Origin: Paenibacillus gorillae
GTDB taxonomy: Bacteria; Bacillota; Bacilli; Paenibacillales; Paenibacillaceae
Direction of reading: 5' to 3'
Assembly (NCBI RefSeq): GCF_000513275.1
Contig: NZ_CBVJ010000072.1
Span: 1 to 36,632, forward strand
Length of the DNA: 36,632 nt
Part shown: piece by piece, positions 8,576 to 16,389 of the stretch
Numbering within the stretch: position 1 is the stretch's first letter
Layout of the letters: each line of letters starts with the position of its first letter
The notes under the pieces: generated by a model
What the model was told of the DNA's origin: nothing
Seen by the model: the letters and a program-made list of their open reading frames with translations, nothing else
Databases searched by the model: none
Translations under genes and position numbers: made by a program

Positions 8576-9442
8576 ATGCTTGCACTTGAATTACAAGTTC
8601 CTCCCTTTCCTCTGCTGACTACTGTCGGGTATGTTCGATGGCCGTCAGGCGTCACGCATGCCAAGCGGCAATTTGATGTTTTTGATATGATTATCTGTAC
8701 CAAAGGGACATTATATATGGTGGAAAACAGCATTCCATACGAGATTGAGCAGGGGAAGATGCTTGTTCTCGAGCCGGGACAAACACATTCCGGTTATCGT
8801 CCCACCGAGACGGAAACCGAGGTTTATTGGATACACTTCCAGCATCCCTCGTCTTCAAAGCCGAAATTAATGGAGAGCTGGCAGCAGCCTTTGCTTGAAA
8901 CGACTAATCAAGATACTGTGCCTCATCCCGCCACTATCCATATCCCTAAATTTGCGGCTGTCGATCTGCGAATTATCATTCCGATGCTGACAGAGATGCT
9001 TAATGTACATAGTGTTTTGACGCCTAGCCGGTCTTTCGATCTGCATATTTTATTCGGCCAGCTGCTTGTACAGCTGCAAAGCGGAATGATTACAGGCAGC
9101 TCGCAAGCACGCTCCCATCTCATTGGCGAGAAGGTCGCCGCTTACTTGGCGAGCCGTCTGGAATCTCCCTTCGACTCTCAGCAAATGGAGCTTGACCTGT
9201 ATTACCACTTTGATTATCTATCCAGATGCTTGAAGCATTATTCGGGAATGAGTCCGCTGAAGTTCAGACATCATCTGCAGATTGAACGCGCCAAACGGCT
9301 GCTGACCCATTCAGAGCTGTCCTTGGTCAAAATCGGTGAGCAATGCGGCTTCAATGACAACAACTACTTCATCCGTCTGTTCAAACGCCAAACTTCATTC
9401 ACGCCCGGCGAGTACCGGAAACGGTATCAGGCATTTCTATAA
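8576..9442 (+). CDS. AraC-family regulator of the fucosidase
   Basis: 288-residue AraC regulator. Residues about 25-110 form a cupin-like sugar-sensing domain (DMIICTKGTLYMVENSIPYE, then EPGQTHSGY). Residues about 185-288 hold two helix-turn-helix motifs, the second with the family signature KIGEQCGFNDNNYFIRLFKR followed by SFTPGEYRKRY. AGGGTG precedes the ATG at 8576. It is divergent from the GH29 gene, which suggests fucoside-responsive control. A perfect terminator follows. Family certain, ligand inferred. Confidence 0.93.
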   Translation: MLALELQVPPFPLLTTVGYVRWPSGVTHAKRQFDVFDMIICTKGTLYMVENSIPYEIEQGKMLVLEPGQTHSGYRPTETETEVYWIHFQHPSSSKPKLMESWQQPLLETTNQDTVPHPATIHIPKFAAVDLRIIIPMLTEMLNVHSVLTPSRSFDLHILFGQLLVQLQSGMITGSSQARSHLIGEKVAAYLASRLESPFDSQQMELDLYYHFDYLSRCLKHYSGMSPLKFRHHLQIERAKRLLTHSELSLVKIGEQCGFNDNNYFIRLFKRQTSFTPGEYRKRYQAFL

Positions 9443-9483
9443 ATCTACAATATGAAAAGCCGCAAGAGCTTGTCTCTAAACTG

Positions 9484-9534
9484 AAACTGCCCCCCATTGT
9501 TAGTCGCAACTAACAATGGGGGGCAGTTTATTTT
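9484..9534 (+). terminator. Intrinsic terminator after AraC gene
   Basis: A 21-bp perfect stem (arms 9484-9504 and 9509-9529) with loop CGCA is followed by ATTTT. It is unusually long and free of mismatches. Confidence 0.88.
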
Positions 9535-9620
9535 CAGCTTCGCTGCTTTCCATTGCTCCCCCTTAACTTCTCTCCACTTTCATGCTTGCCAATCAGGTTT
9601 ATGCCTCGCTGTAAACGATT

Positions 9621-9806
9621 CAAAATGCAAAAGTGCAGGCTGGCAGCCGCTTTTTCGGCGAAATATCGCCTCAAAATGCAAATGTGCATTTTGTTTGGAC
9701 TAAAAAGCCTCTTTTAGGCGAAATGGCGCGATTTCAAATGTACTTTTACATTTTGATTGCCATTTGGCACCATTTGAGGCTCATCAGCATGTACTTTTGC
9801 ATTTTG
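9621..9806. repeat. 186-bp dispersed repeat, copy 1
   Basis: First of three copies of a non-coding element. Sub-motifs: A (CAAAATGCAAAAGTGCA) at 9621-9637, B at 9672-9693, C at 9735-9755 and D at 9789-9806. B is a hairpin with two perfect 9-bp arms around AATG. A and D are inverted repeats of each other (16 of 17 bases). Hand alignment with copy 2 needs no gap and gives about 140 of 186 identities. The rest of the 626-base stretch 9443-10068 holds the terminator above and nothing else I recognise. Confidence 0.85.
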
Positions 9807-10068
9807 TTTGCCTTCTAGCTCGGCAAGCTCGTGCATTCAGGCTTCGCGCCACTCATAAGCAGAGTACTGCCGCTGCTCCCGATTGGCACCCGTCTCTATT
9901 TAACAGCACGCTTGACCTAAACAGAAACTAAACGACAGCGAGCAAACTTTAGCTGAGGTTCATCGAATCGTTTCGGCTCCGTTTCAAATGAGTTAGTAGG
10001 ATAAGAACTATGGAAGCTAATACAGCATTCATGGACAACAAATCTATTTGTCGCTAGGAGGAAAGCAG

Positions 10069-10380
10069 ATGATTGTTACAACTACCGCTATCGTGGAAGG
10101 CGCCCCTGTCAGACAGTATATTGGCGTTGCAACTGGCGAAGTCATCATGGGCGCTAATATCGGAAGAGACATTCTCGCTTCCTTTAGAGATCTTGCAGGC
10201 GGACGTTCGAAAGCCTATGAAACCAAACTAAGGGAAGCAAGAGATGCAGCCTTCAAAGAAATGACAGAGCAAGCATCGCAGATGGGAGCCACTGCCGTTA
10301 TCGGTGTCGCTATCAATTACGAAGTTGTCCGTCAAGACATGCTGATGGTTGCGGTCAGCGGAACCGCAGTCATTATTTAA
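10069..10380 (+). CDS. YbjQ/UPF0145-family protein
   Basis: 103-residue YbjQ-family protein (UPF0145), sometimes called heavy-metal-binding domain protein. Conserved features seen: an N-terminal strand ending with GVATGEVIMGANIGRDI, the helix RSKAYETKLREARDAAFKEM, and a C-terminal ATAVIGVAINYEVV then VSGTAVII. GGAGGAAAGCAG leads to the ATG at 10069; a TTG seven codons upstream is in frame but less likely. Family members form pentamer-like rings, but their function is unsettled and metal binding is only a name. It sits alone between repeat elements. Confidence 0.9.
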   Translation: MIVTTTAIVEGAPVRQYIGVATGEVIMGANIGRDILASFRDLAGGRSKAYETKLREARDAAFKEMTEQASQMGATAVIGVAINYEVVRQDMLMVAVSGTAVII

Positions 10381-10388
10381 GCCTATTT

Positions 10389-10551
10389 AGGGCGTGTCTG
10401 AAAACTCGTTCAGTGGCATCTTTCACCGCCTTTCCGCCCCTGCTTCGTTCCGTTTGCTTGACGTACCCCCGGATACGCCTTCACAAACGCGCCTTGCATG
10501 GAACGAAAATTCGGCAAAATTTGCTGCCCTCAGAGTTCTCAGACTCACCCT
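10389..10551. repeat. 163-bp nested inverted-repeat (hairpin) element
   Basis: The outer arms are 10389-10407 and 10533-10551, matching at 16 of 19 positions as inverted repeats (AGGGCGTGTCTGAAAACTC on the left). Inside are TTCGTTCC with GGAACGAA and GTTTG with CAAAC, so the whole unit can fold into one long imperfect hairpin. It fills the space between the YbjQ gene and the M13 peptidase gene. The form suggests a MITE-like or REP-like element. No transposase is present and I see no clear target duplication. Confidence 0.65.
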
Positions 10552-10604
10552 AACTTCATTTACCGCCATCATCTCATTATTTATCAGGAGGAGTTACACT
10601 CATT

Positions 10605-12665
10605 ATGAAAAAAATAAAAACGCTTGGTCTCATCACTTTAGGCGCAGCTGTTATGATTTCGGCATCAGCCTGCACGAACACATCTAATTCTATAGGAGGT
10701 GTGAAAAATAGTAACGGTTCAAAATCCATTGAAGAGAAAGCAACCCCTTCCAATGCCAACAATAAAATTGCACAAACAAGATTACAAGATAACTTGTATG
10801 AAGCTGTAAATGCAAAATGGCTGAAAGCTACAGAATTGCCGGCAGATAAAGTTATTGCGGGCGGCTTGGTAGACCTCGATACCGATGTGAAAAAGCTGGT
10901 GTCAGAAGATTTGTCCAAGATGGCAGATGAAGGCCGTGACAAAACCGACGACGAGATCGGCAACATGGTCAAGTTTTATAAACTGGCTGCAGATCGTGAA
11001 AAACTGGACAAACAAGGCTTTGAAGCCATTAAGGCGGATATTCAAACGATTAAATCGACAAAAAGCCTGGCAGAGCTTGCAAAAAACCAAAAGGATCTTT
11101 ATTTCAAAGGGCTTGCTTTGCCATTCAGCCTGAATCTTCTGTCTGATATGAAAGACGCTACGAAAAACGCGCTGTACATCGAGGCTCCTGCGCCTGCGAT
11201 GCTGGACAAGAGCTACTATGCACCTGAAAATCCTCAAAGCGAGGTGTTTTTAGGCTTATACAAAAAAATGCTTACCGATCTATTAGTGATGGTTGGGGAA
11301 ACGGACGCAGAGGCGGCTCAAATTGCTGGAGAAGCTGTCGATTTCGAAAAAGAGTATGTGCAGCATACGCTAAGCTCCGCAGAAGCAAGCAATTTCGAAT
11401 CCTTTTACAACCCTAAAACGATTAGTGAGTTCAAAGCTTACAGCAAAAGTATCGACTTAGAGAAATTTTTGGTCGATGTCGTTGGCAAAGTACCGTCAAA
11501 TATTTCGGTCATGTCCGTCAACTACTTCGAAAATCTGGATACGTTTTTGAACGAGAAAAACTGGGACAAAATTAAAAGCTGGACGTACGCCAACTTTGTC
11601 TTAAAATCCTCGTCGATGCTGTCCGATGATTTTGTAAATACATCAACGCAATTGGGCAGAGCGATAACCGGTCAAGAGAAAATGACAGCAACCGCAGACA
11701 CAGTTTATAATATCGTAAATTCATCATTCAAGTATGTTGTCGGCAACTACTATGGGGAGACACACCTTGGAGCAGCAGCCAGACAAGATGTTACGGACAT
11801 GGTGGAAAACATGATTGATATCTACAGAGACAAACTGCGCAGCAATGACTGGATGTCAGAGGAAACCAAGAAAGAAGCGATTAAAAAGCTAGATAATCTG
11901 AAAACACATATTGGCTACCCAGACAAGCTGGAAGACATGTATGCATCGTTCAAGGTTGATGAAAGTAAAACGTTATTCGAGAACAATCGTGCCATCCAAA
12001 CGATTATCACGAAAAACAACTTTGCAAAATTGGATAAACCCGTGGATCGCGATGAATGGAGAATGTCTGCCAATACGGCAAACGCCTCCTATCAGCCGCT
12101 GACCAACACGATTACGATTCCTGCCGCGGCTCTTCAAGCACCATTTTACGATAAGAATCAAAGCGCTAGCCAAAATTATGGCGGTATAGGTACGATAATT
12201 GCGCATGAAATCTCTCACGGCTTTGATACAAATGGGGCAAAATATGATGAGATAGGCAATATGATCAATTGGTGGACAGAAGCCGACTACAAAAAATTCG
12301 AAGTTAAAGCAAAAGCCGTTATTGACCAATACAGCAAAATCGATTATTTGGGCCAAAAAATCAATGGCGAAATGACCGTATCCGAAAATATTGCGGACAT
12401 TGGCGGAGTGATGGCAGCACTTGAAGCAGTCAAACAATTACCGGATGCCAATCTGAATGAGTTCTATAAATCGTATTCAACCATTTGGAGACAGAAGGTT
12501 CGTCCTGAGCTGGAACAGCTGCTGTTGACGATCGATGCTCATGCGCCGAATAAAATTAGAGTGAATGTCGTCGCTGGCAATACCGATGATTTCTACTCTG
12601 CTTTTAATGTCAAAGAAGGCGATGCAATGTACATTGCCCCAGAGGAAAGACTCACTCTTTGGTAA
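10605..12665 (+). CDS. M13-family zinc metallopeptidase lipoprotein (PepO/neprilysin-like)
   Basis: 686-residue M13 peptidase of typical length. Residues 1-23 look like a lipoprotein signal ending SASAC, so it is probably anchored outside the membrane. The helical M13 N-terminal domain spans about 55-440. The catalytic domain holds HEISH at 534-538 (zinc-binding His pair and general base Glu) and ENIAD at 594-598, whose Glu is the third zinc ligand. It ends in Trp, as most M13 enzymes do. GGAGGAG precedes the ATG. Such enzymes cleave oligopeptides at the amino side of hydrophobic residues. No operon partner is visible. Codon use appears slightly more AT-rich than in its neighbours. Confidence 0.94.
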   Translation: MKKIKTLGLITLGAAVMISASACTNTSNSIGGVKNSNGSKSIEEKATPSNANNKIAQTRLQDNLYEAVNAKWLKATELPADKVIAGGLVDLDTDVKKLVSEDLSKMADEGRDKTDDEIGNMVKFYKLAADREKLDKQGFEAIKADIQTIKSTKSLAELAKNQKDLYFKGLALPFSLNLLSDMKDATKNALYIEAPAPAMLDKSYYAPENPQSEVFLGLYKKMLTDLLVMVGETDAEAAQIAGEAVDFEKEYVQHTLSSAEASNFESFYNPKTISEFKAYSKSIDLEKFLVDVVGKVPSNISVMSVNYFENLDTFLNEKNWDKIKSWTYANFVLKSSSMLSDDFVNTSTQLGRAITGQEKMTATADTVYNIVNSSFKYVVGNYYGETHLGAAARQDVTDMVENMIDIYRDKLRSNDWMSEETKKEAIKKLDNLKTHIGYPDKLEDMYASFKVDESKTLFENNRAIQTIITKNNFAKLDKPVDRDEWRMSANTANASYQPLTNTITIPAAALQAPFYDKNQSASQNYGGIGTIIAHEISHGFDTNGAKYDEIGNMINWWTEADYKKFEVKAKAVIDQYSKIDYLGQKINGEMTVSENIADIGGVMAALEAVKQLPDANLNEFYKSYSTIWRQKVRPELEQLLLTIDAHAPNKIRVNVVAGNTDDFYSAFNVKEGDAMYIAPEERLTLW

Positions 12666-12855
12666 AATAAGAATGGACCCGCGGACGCTGTATGCGTTGC
12701 GTGTAATGTAAGGAGCCATGCCAAAACGCCTCGTTGAATGCTGCCGATACAGCTTCATTCGATCCGGGAGTTTTGACTATGGCTTTTTTTGCCATCGAAG
12801 CGGAGAGGCCTTTTTCTGCTTCATTTGCACGATAGAATTCATATCGTCGGAGAAT

Positions 12856-13041
12856 CAAAATGCAAAAGTGCAGGCTGTAAGCCGCTTTTTTGATGATTTA
12901 CCGCATCAGCATGCAAATGAGCATTTTGATTGGCCCGAGAAGCACCAATCCAGTAATTGATTATGATTTCAAATGCACTTTTGCATTTTGACAGCTATTT
13001 TCCGCCATTTAAGGCTGATTAGCATGCACTTTTGCATTTTG
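12856..13041. repeat. 186-bp dispersed repeat, copy 2
   Basis: Second copy, with A at 12856-12872, B at 12907-12928, C at 12970-12990 and D at 13024-13041: the same offsets (51, 63, 54) as copy 1. Here the 17-bp ends A and D are perfect inverted repeats. It lies between two genes that converge. The other sequence in the 556-base gap 12666-13221 is the terminator at 13133-13174 and no recognisable gene. Confidence 0.87.
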
Positions 13042-13132
13042 TTTCTCAACAGCACAGACAGGCACGCGTATACAGTGACTATTCTTTATCGGGGCACAGG
13101 CGACGCAATGAAAATCGGAAGTGCTTTCTCTC

Positions 13133-13174
13133 CTAGAAAAATAAAGTAAGGATGCTCTTTAGGAGCACCCTTAC
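13133..13174 (-). terminator. Terminator of the ABC/sigma/Ig operon
   Basis: On the minus strand a 12-bp stem with one G-U pair (arms 13163-13174 and 13146-13157, loop of five) is followed by TTTATTTTT. It lies 48 bases after the Ig-protein stop codon and closes the operon. Confidence 0.88.
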
Positions 13175-13221
13175 CTCAGAACATACCTCGTTTTCCAAAC
13201 TGAACTAGATGGTAGTCACGA

Positions 13222-15822
13222 CTATTCCACTACAATCCGAATCTTAGCCGATTTGTTGCCGAACTTAATCGTTAATGTTGCATTTCCTTTGCCTTGCGCA
13301 GTAACGACACCATGCTTCACATGAGCAACCGTTACTTTAGAGGAACTCCAAATGCCGTCGGTCGTAATCGTCCGTTCGGAATTATCTAAGTATGTTGCGA
13401 TAGCTTCCAGCTGAATACTCTGGTCACCCTTCAATGTCAGCTGTGTTACCGGTTTGCCGCTTCTATAGATATCGAGATACTTCAGTTGATCGACATCCAC
13501 ACTGATACTAACTGTCTTGCCGTTATACTTGGCGGTTACTTTTGTTTTCCCAGCAGAGATTGCCGTTATTTTACCTTGCGAGACAGAGGCGATTTTTGAA
13601 TTGCCAGATGTCCATTCCGCCTGTGAAGTAACATCTTTCGTTCGGCCATCCGGCAGCATCGCGGTTAATTTGATAGAATGCGCTGCACCAGATTGCAGCG
13701 TCAGCACATCCTGACTCGCCTCCAGCTTCTGGACAGCCCCAACTTCTACCGTTATCGTTACCGTTTTGTTACCATATTTCGCTGTGACGCTTGTCTTCCC
13801 TGCAGCAAGCGCATGAATGAGTCCGCCATTAACATCCACAATCGTCTTCGAGGCAGAAGACCATTCCGCAGCATCCGTTACGTTTATCTTGTTGCCAAGG
13901 CTGTCTGTGGACGTTAGCGTAATCTGCTTATTCTCATTCACTTCCAGCGTTATCGCATAAGTATCTGCCGTCAGTTTATCCGCTACATCTACATCTACGG
14001 AAATCGTTACGGTTTCTCCGCCGAATAAAGCCGTAATGGTTGCCGTACCTGAGCTGTTAGCCGTAATTTGACCCTTATAGACGGACGCAACCTCCGAATT
14101 GGACGAGCTCCATTCCGCATTCGTCGTTACATCCTTCACCGTTCCGTCTTTATAAGCAGCCGTCAGAGTGATTGCAGTTGTAGCGTTCTTACGAAGAGCC
14201 AGCTTTTTTTGACTCGGTGTCAGCTTCTCAATAATCCCGACAGATACCACTACAGTCGCAGTTCTTGTACCATAGGTTACGGTAATGGTTGAAGTACCAT
14301 TTTTCAAGGCGGTTATCGTTCCTTTGTTAACCTCGACAACGTCAGGGTGCGAGGAACTCCACTGTGACAGTGCGGTAACATCGACCACACGGCTATCGTT
14401 GTAATGGCCATTGGCAGTCAAGGTCAGTGATTCGCCAATTTGCATATCAGCCGTTGTTTTGCTGATCACAATCTGATTCGGAATGTCCACTCTAACCGTC
14501 GCGGTTACCTGTTTGCCGCCATAGGCCGCTTTTATCACAGCTGCCCCGGACTTATAGCCCGTCACCTTGCCATTGATCACATCTGCAACAGTAGTTTTAT
14601 CAGATGACCACTGCGCTTTGTCTGTAATCAATTCCTGCGTTCCATCAGCAAACGTAGCATAAAGCTTCAATTCACGGGACTTATTCAAATCCAGATCGAA
14701 GGAATCCGTATCGAAATCCAGACGCTTAGGCACTTCTACATCCACATGAATGGTTACGCTTTTGTCTCCGTAAGCTGCCGTAATTTCGGCTGTCCCAGAC
14801 TTTTGACCGAATACTTCGCCATTGACCACATAGGCGACTGAATCGTCGGAGGAGCTCCACTTTGCCTTATCCGTAATGCGTGCTTTTTTCCCGTCCATAT
14901 AAGTCAGGTCCAGTTCGAGCTGCTCGGACTTGCCAACACGCAGGAACAATTCCTGCTTGCTCGCCTCCAGTTTGCGGGAAGCATCGACATTTACTTGAAT
15001 AGCAGCCGTCTTCGTTCCGTACGTCGCTGTAATCGTCGCAGTGCCTGCACGGTACGCTTTAATAACACCCTTAATGGCATCCGCTACCTTCTCATTGTCG
15101 CTTTCCCATTCTGCCTTATCGGATACATTTTGTGTGGAGCCATCCGGATAGGTAGCGGTCACGACGATTTGCTTTTCTTCATTAACTAATAAATTGATTT
15201 CCGTAAATTGCATATCGATTCGCCTGGCCAGTTCAACAGATGCTTTCACCGTAAGGCTTTGGTTGCCGTACTTGGCCGTAACTTTAGCCGTTCCAGACTT
15301 CTTGCCCGTTACCAGACCATTCACAACAGTTGCTACACTATAATTATCAACAGACCATGCTGCCTTTTTCGTTACATTCTCGCTTGATCCGTCTTCGAAA
15401 ATAGCGGTCAGCTCGATTTGCTGTTCCTTCCCTACGCGCAGATCGAAGTCATTCATATCCATGGTCAATGCCTTGACCTTCTTGCTCACCGTTACATTGA
15501 CAATGACTGTCTTGCCCTGATAGGTAGCGGTAATGACCGCCGTCCCTTCCTTTTTGGCCGTAATCGTACCCGCATACACGGCAGCAATTTCCGAATTGCT
15601 GCTGCTCCAATCTGTCTTGATCGTCACATCGCTGGTGCCTCCTGTAACCGATACAGCTGTTGCTGTCAGTGAGACGGAGCCGCCTACTTCGAGCGATGCT
15701 TCATTCTTGCTTAAGACAAGCCGTGAAATTTCTGCTTCCGCAGCCACTGCTGCCGTACTGCCTTGCATAAGCAATAGCAATACAAGCAAGCCTGCAACAA
15801 TCGTATGAAATCTTCTCGACAT
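13222..15822 (-). CDS. Secreted protein of ten bacterial Ig-like (Big_2) repeats
   Basis: 866-residue exported protein. Residues 1-28 are a signal peptide ending AAVAA. The rest is ten tandem Big_2 domains of about 84 residues, each with a W-S-S core followed by a VA-V strand and G-ITA--SGTA-ITA-YG. The ten Trp-centred motifs begin TDWSSSNSEIAAV and end GIWSSSKVTVAHV. There is no LPXTG, S-layer-homology or catalytic domain, so it is either released or held by binding. GGGGGA precedes the ATG. It follows the ECF sigma gene by 30 bases and is the last gene before a terminator, so it belongs to the ABC operon. Inferred role: extracellular adhesion or substrate-binding scaffold. Confidence 0.92.
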   Translation of the reverse strand: MSRRFHTIVAGLLVLLLLMQGSTAAVAAEAEISRLVLSKNEASLEVGGSVSLTATAVSVTGGTSDVTIKTDWSSSNSEIAAVYAGTITAKKEGTAVITATYQGKTVIVNVTVSKKVKALTMDMNDFDLRVGKEQQIELTAIFEDGSSENVTKKAAWSVDNYSVATVVNGLVTGKKSGTAKVTAKYGNQSLTVKASVELARRIDMQFTEINLLVNEEKQIVVTATYPDGSTQNVSDKAEWESDNEKVADAIKGVIKAYRAGTATITATYGTKTAAIQVNVDASRKLEASKQELFLRVGKSEQLELDLTYMDGKKARITDKAKWSSSDDSVAYVVNGEVFGQKSGTAEITAAYGDKSVTIHVDVEVPKRLDFDTDSFDLDLNKSRELKLYATFADGTQELITDKAQWSSDKTTVADVINGKVTGYKSGAAVIKAAYGGKQVTATVRVDIPNQIVISKTTADMQIGESLTLTANGHYNDSRVVDVTALSQWSSSHPDVVEVNKGTITALKNGTSTITVTYGTRTATVVVSVGIIEKLTPSQKKLALRKNATTAITLTAAYKDGTVKDVTTNAEWSSSNSEVASVYKGQITANSSGTATITALFGGETVTISVDVDVADKLTADTYAITLEVNENKQITLTSTDSLGNKINVTDAAEWSSASKTIVDVNGGLIHALAAGKTSVTAKYGNKTVTITVEVGAVQKLEASQDVLTLQSGAAHSIKLTAMLPDGRTKDVTSQAEWTSGNSKIASVSQGKITAISAGKTKVTAKYNGKTVSISVDVDQLKYLDIYRSGKPVTQLTLKGDQSIQLEAIATYLDNSERTITTDGIWSSSKVTVAHVKHGVVTAQGKGNATLTIKFGNKSAKIRIVVE

Positions 15823-15852
15823 GCTTCAATTTCCCCCTGTTAATGCGTGAAT

Positions 15853-16389
15853 TTACACTCCCATATTGCGTTCCATTTGCAATGCCACGCCGCGCAGCTT
15901 CTGTTTCGCCCGGTGAATTCTCGACTTCACAGCGCTGATTGAGGTTTTCTGACGGTCAGCCAGCTGCTCATACGTCAGTCCGTATTCATAGACAAGCAGC
16001 AGCGACTGCCGATTGATCGGGTTTAACGAAGACAGCAATTCACGAAGAAAATGCTGATCGACAACGGTCCTTTCCACGTCGGTATCGCCCAAGAAGGCAT
16101 CTCGAGAGCCGCTGTAGACACACATTTCCCTGCGCTGCTTGCGATACATATCAATAATTACATGACGGGAAACCGTCTTAAGCCAAGCTTCTTTCTGCTC
16201 CAGTTGCTCCAGCAGCTCGATGTGACGATAAGCCTTCAAGAACGTTTCTTGAACCGCGTCCTGTGCCAGCTCACGATCCTTGGCAATCGAGAAGGCATAA
16301 TAATAGACTTGCTTGAAATAACTGACGTATAAATGATGAAGTACCTCGGCGTCTGAACTCACCTGCTGCTGCATTCCTCTGCTACTCAT
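15853..16389 (-). CDS. ECF-type RNA polymerase sigma factor
   Basis: 178-residue extracytoplasmic-function sigma factor. Region 2 lies at about 20-90 (YAFSIAKDRELAQDAVQETF, then KEAWLKTVSRHVIIDMYRKQ). Region 4 lies at about 120-170 with helix-turn-helix LTYEQLADRQKTSISAVKSR. The ATG at 16389 lies inside the end of the solute-binding protein gene (8-base overlap). A second ATG five codons later is possible. No anti-sigma gene is adjacent, which is unusual for this class. Co-transcription with a transporter and an exported protein suggests an envelope-related regulon; its promoters are unknown. Confidence 0.92.
   Translation of the reverse strand: MSSRGMQQQVSSDAEVLHHLYVSYFKQVYYYAFSIAKDRELAQDAVQETFLKAYRHIELLEQLEQKEAWLKTVSRHVIIDMYRKQRREMCVYSGSRDAFLGDTDVERTVVDQHFLRELLSSLNPINRQSLLLVYEYGLTYEQLADRQKTSISAVKSRIHRAKQKLRGVALQMERNMGV

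Noticed and set aside
12779..12795. ATGGC-T7-GCCAT as a terminator of the M13 gene
   Set aside because: Only five base pairs and no T run after the stem.
12652..12858. 68-codon minus-strand open frame after the M13 gene
   Set aside because: No ribosome site, no family resemblance, and it overlaps the M13 stop region and the edge of a repeat copy.
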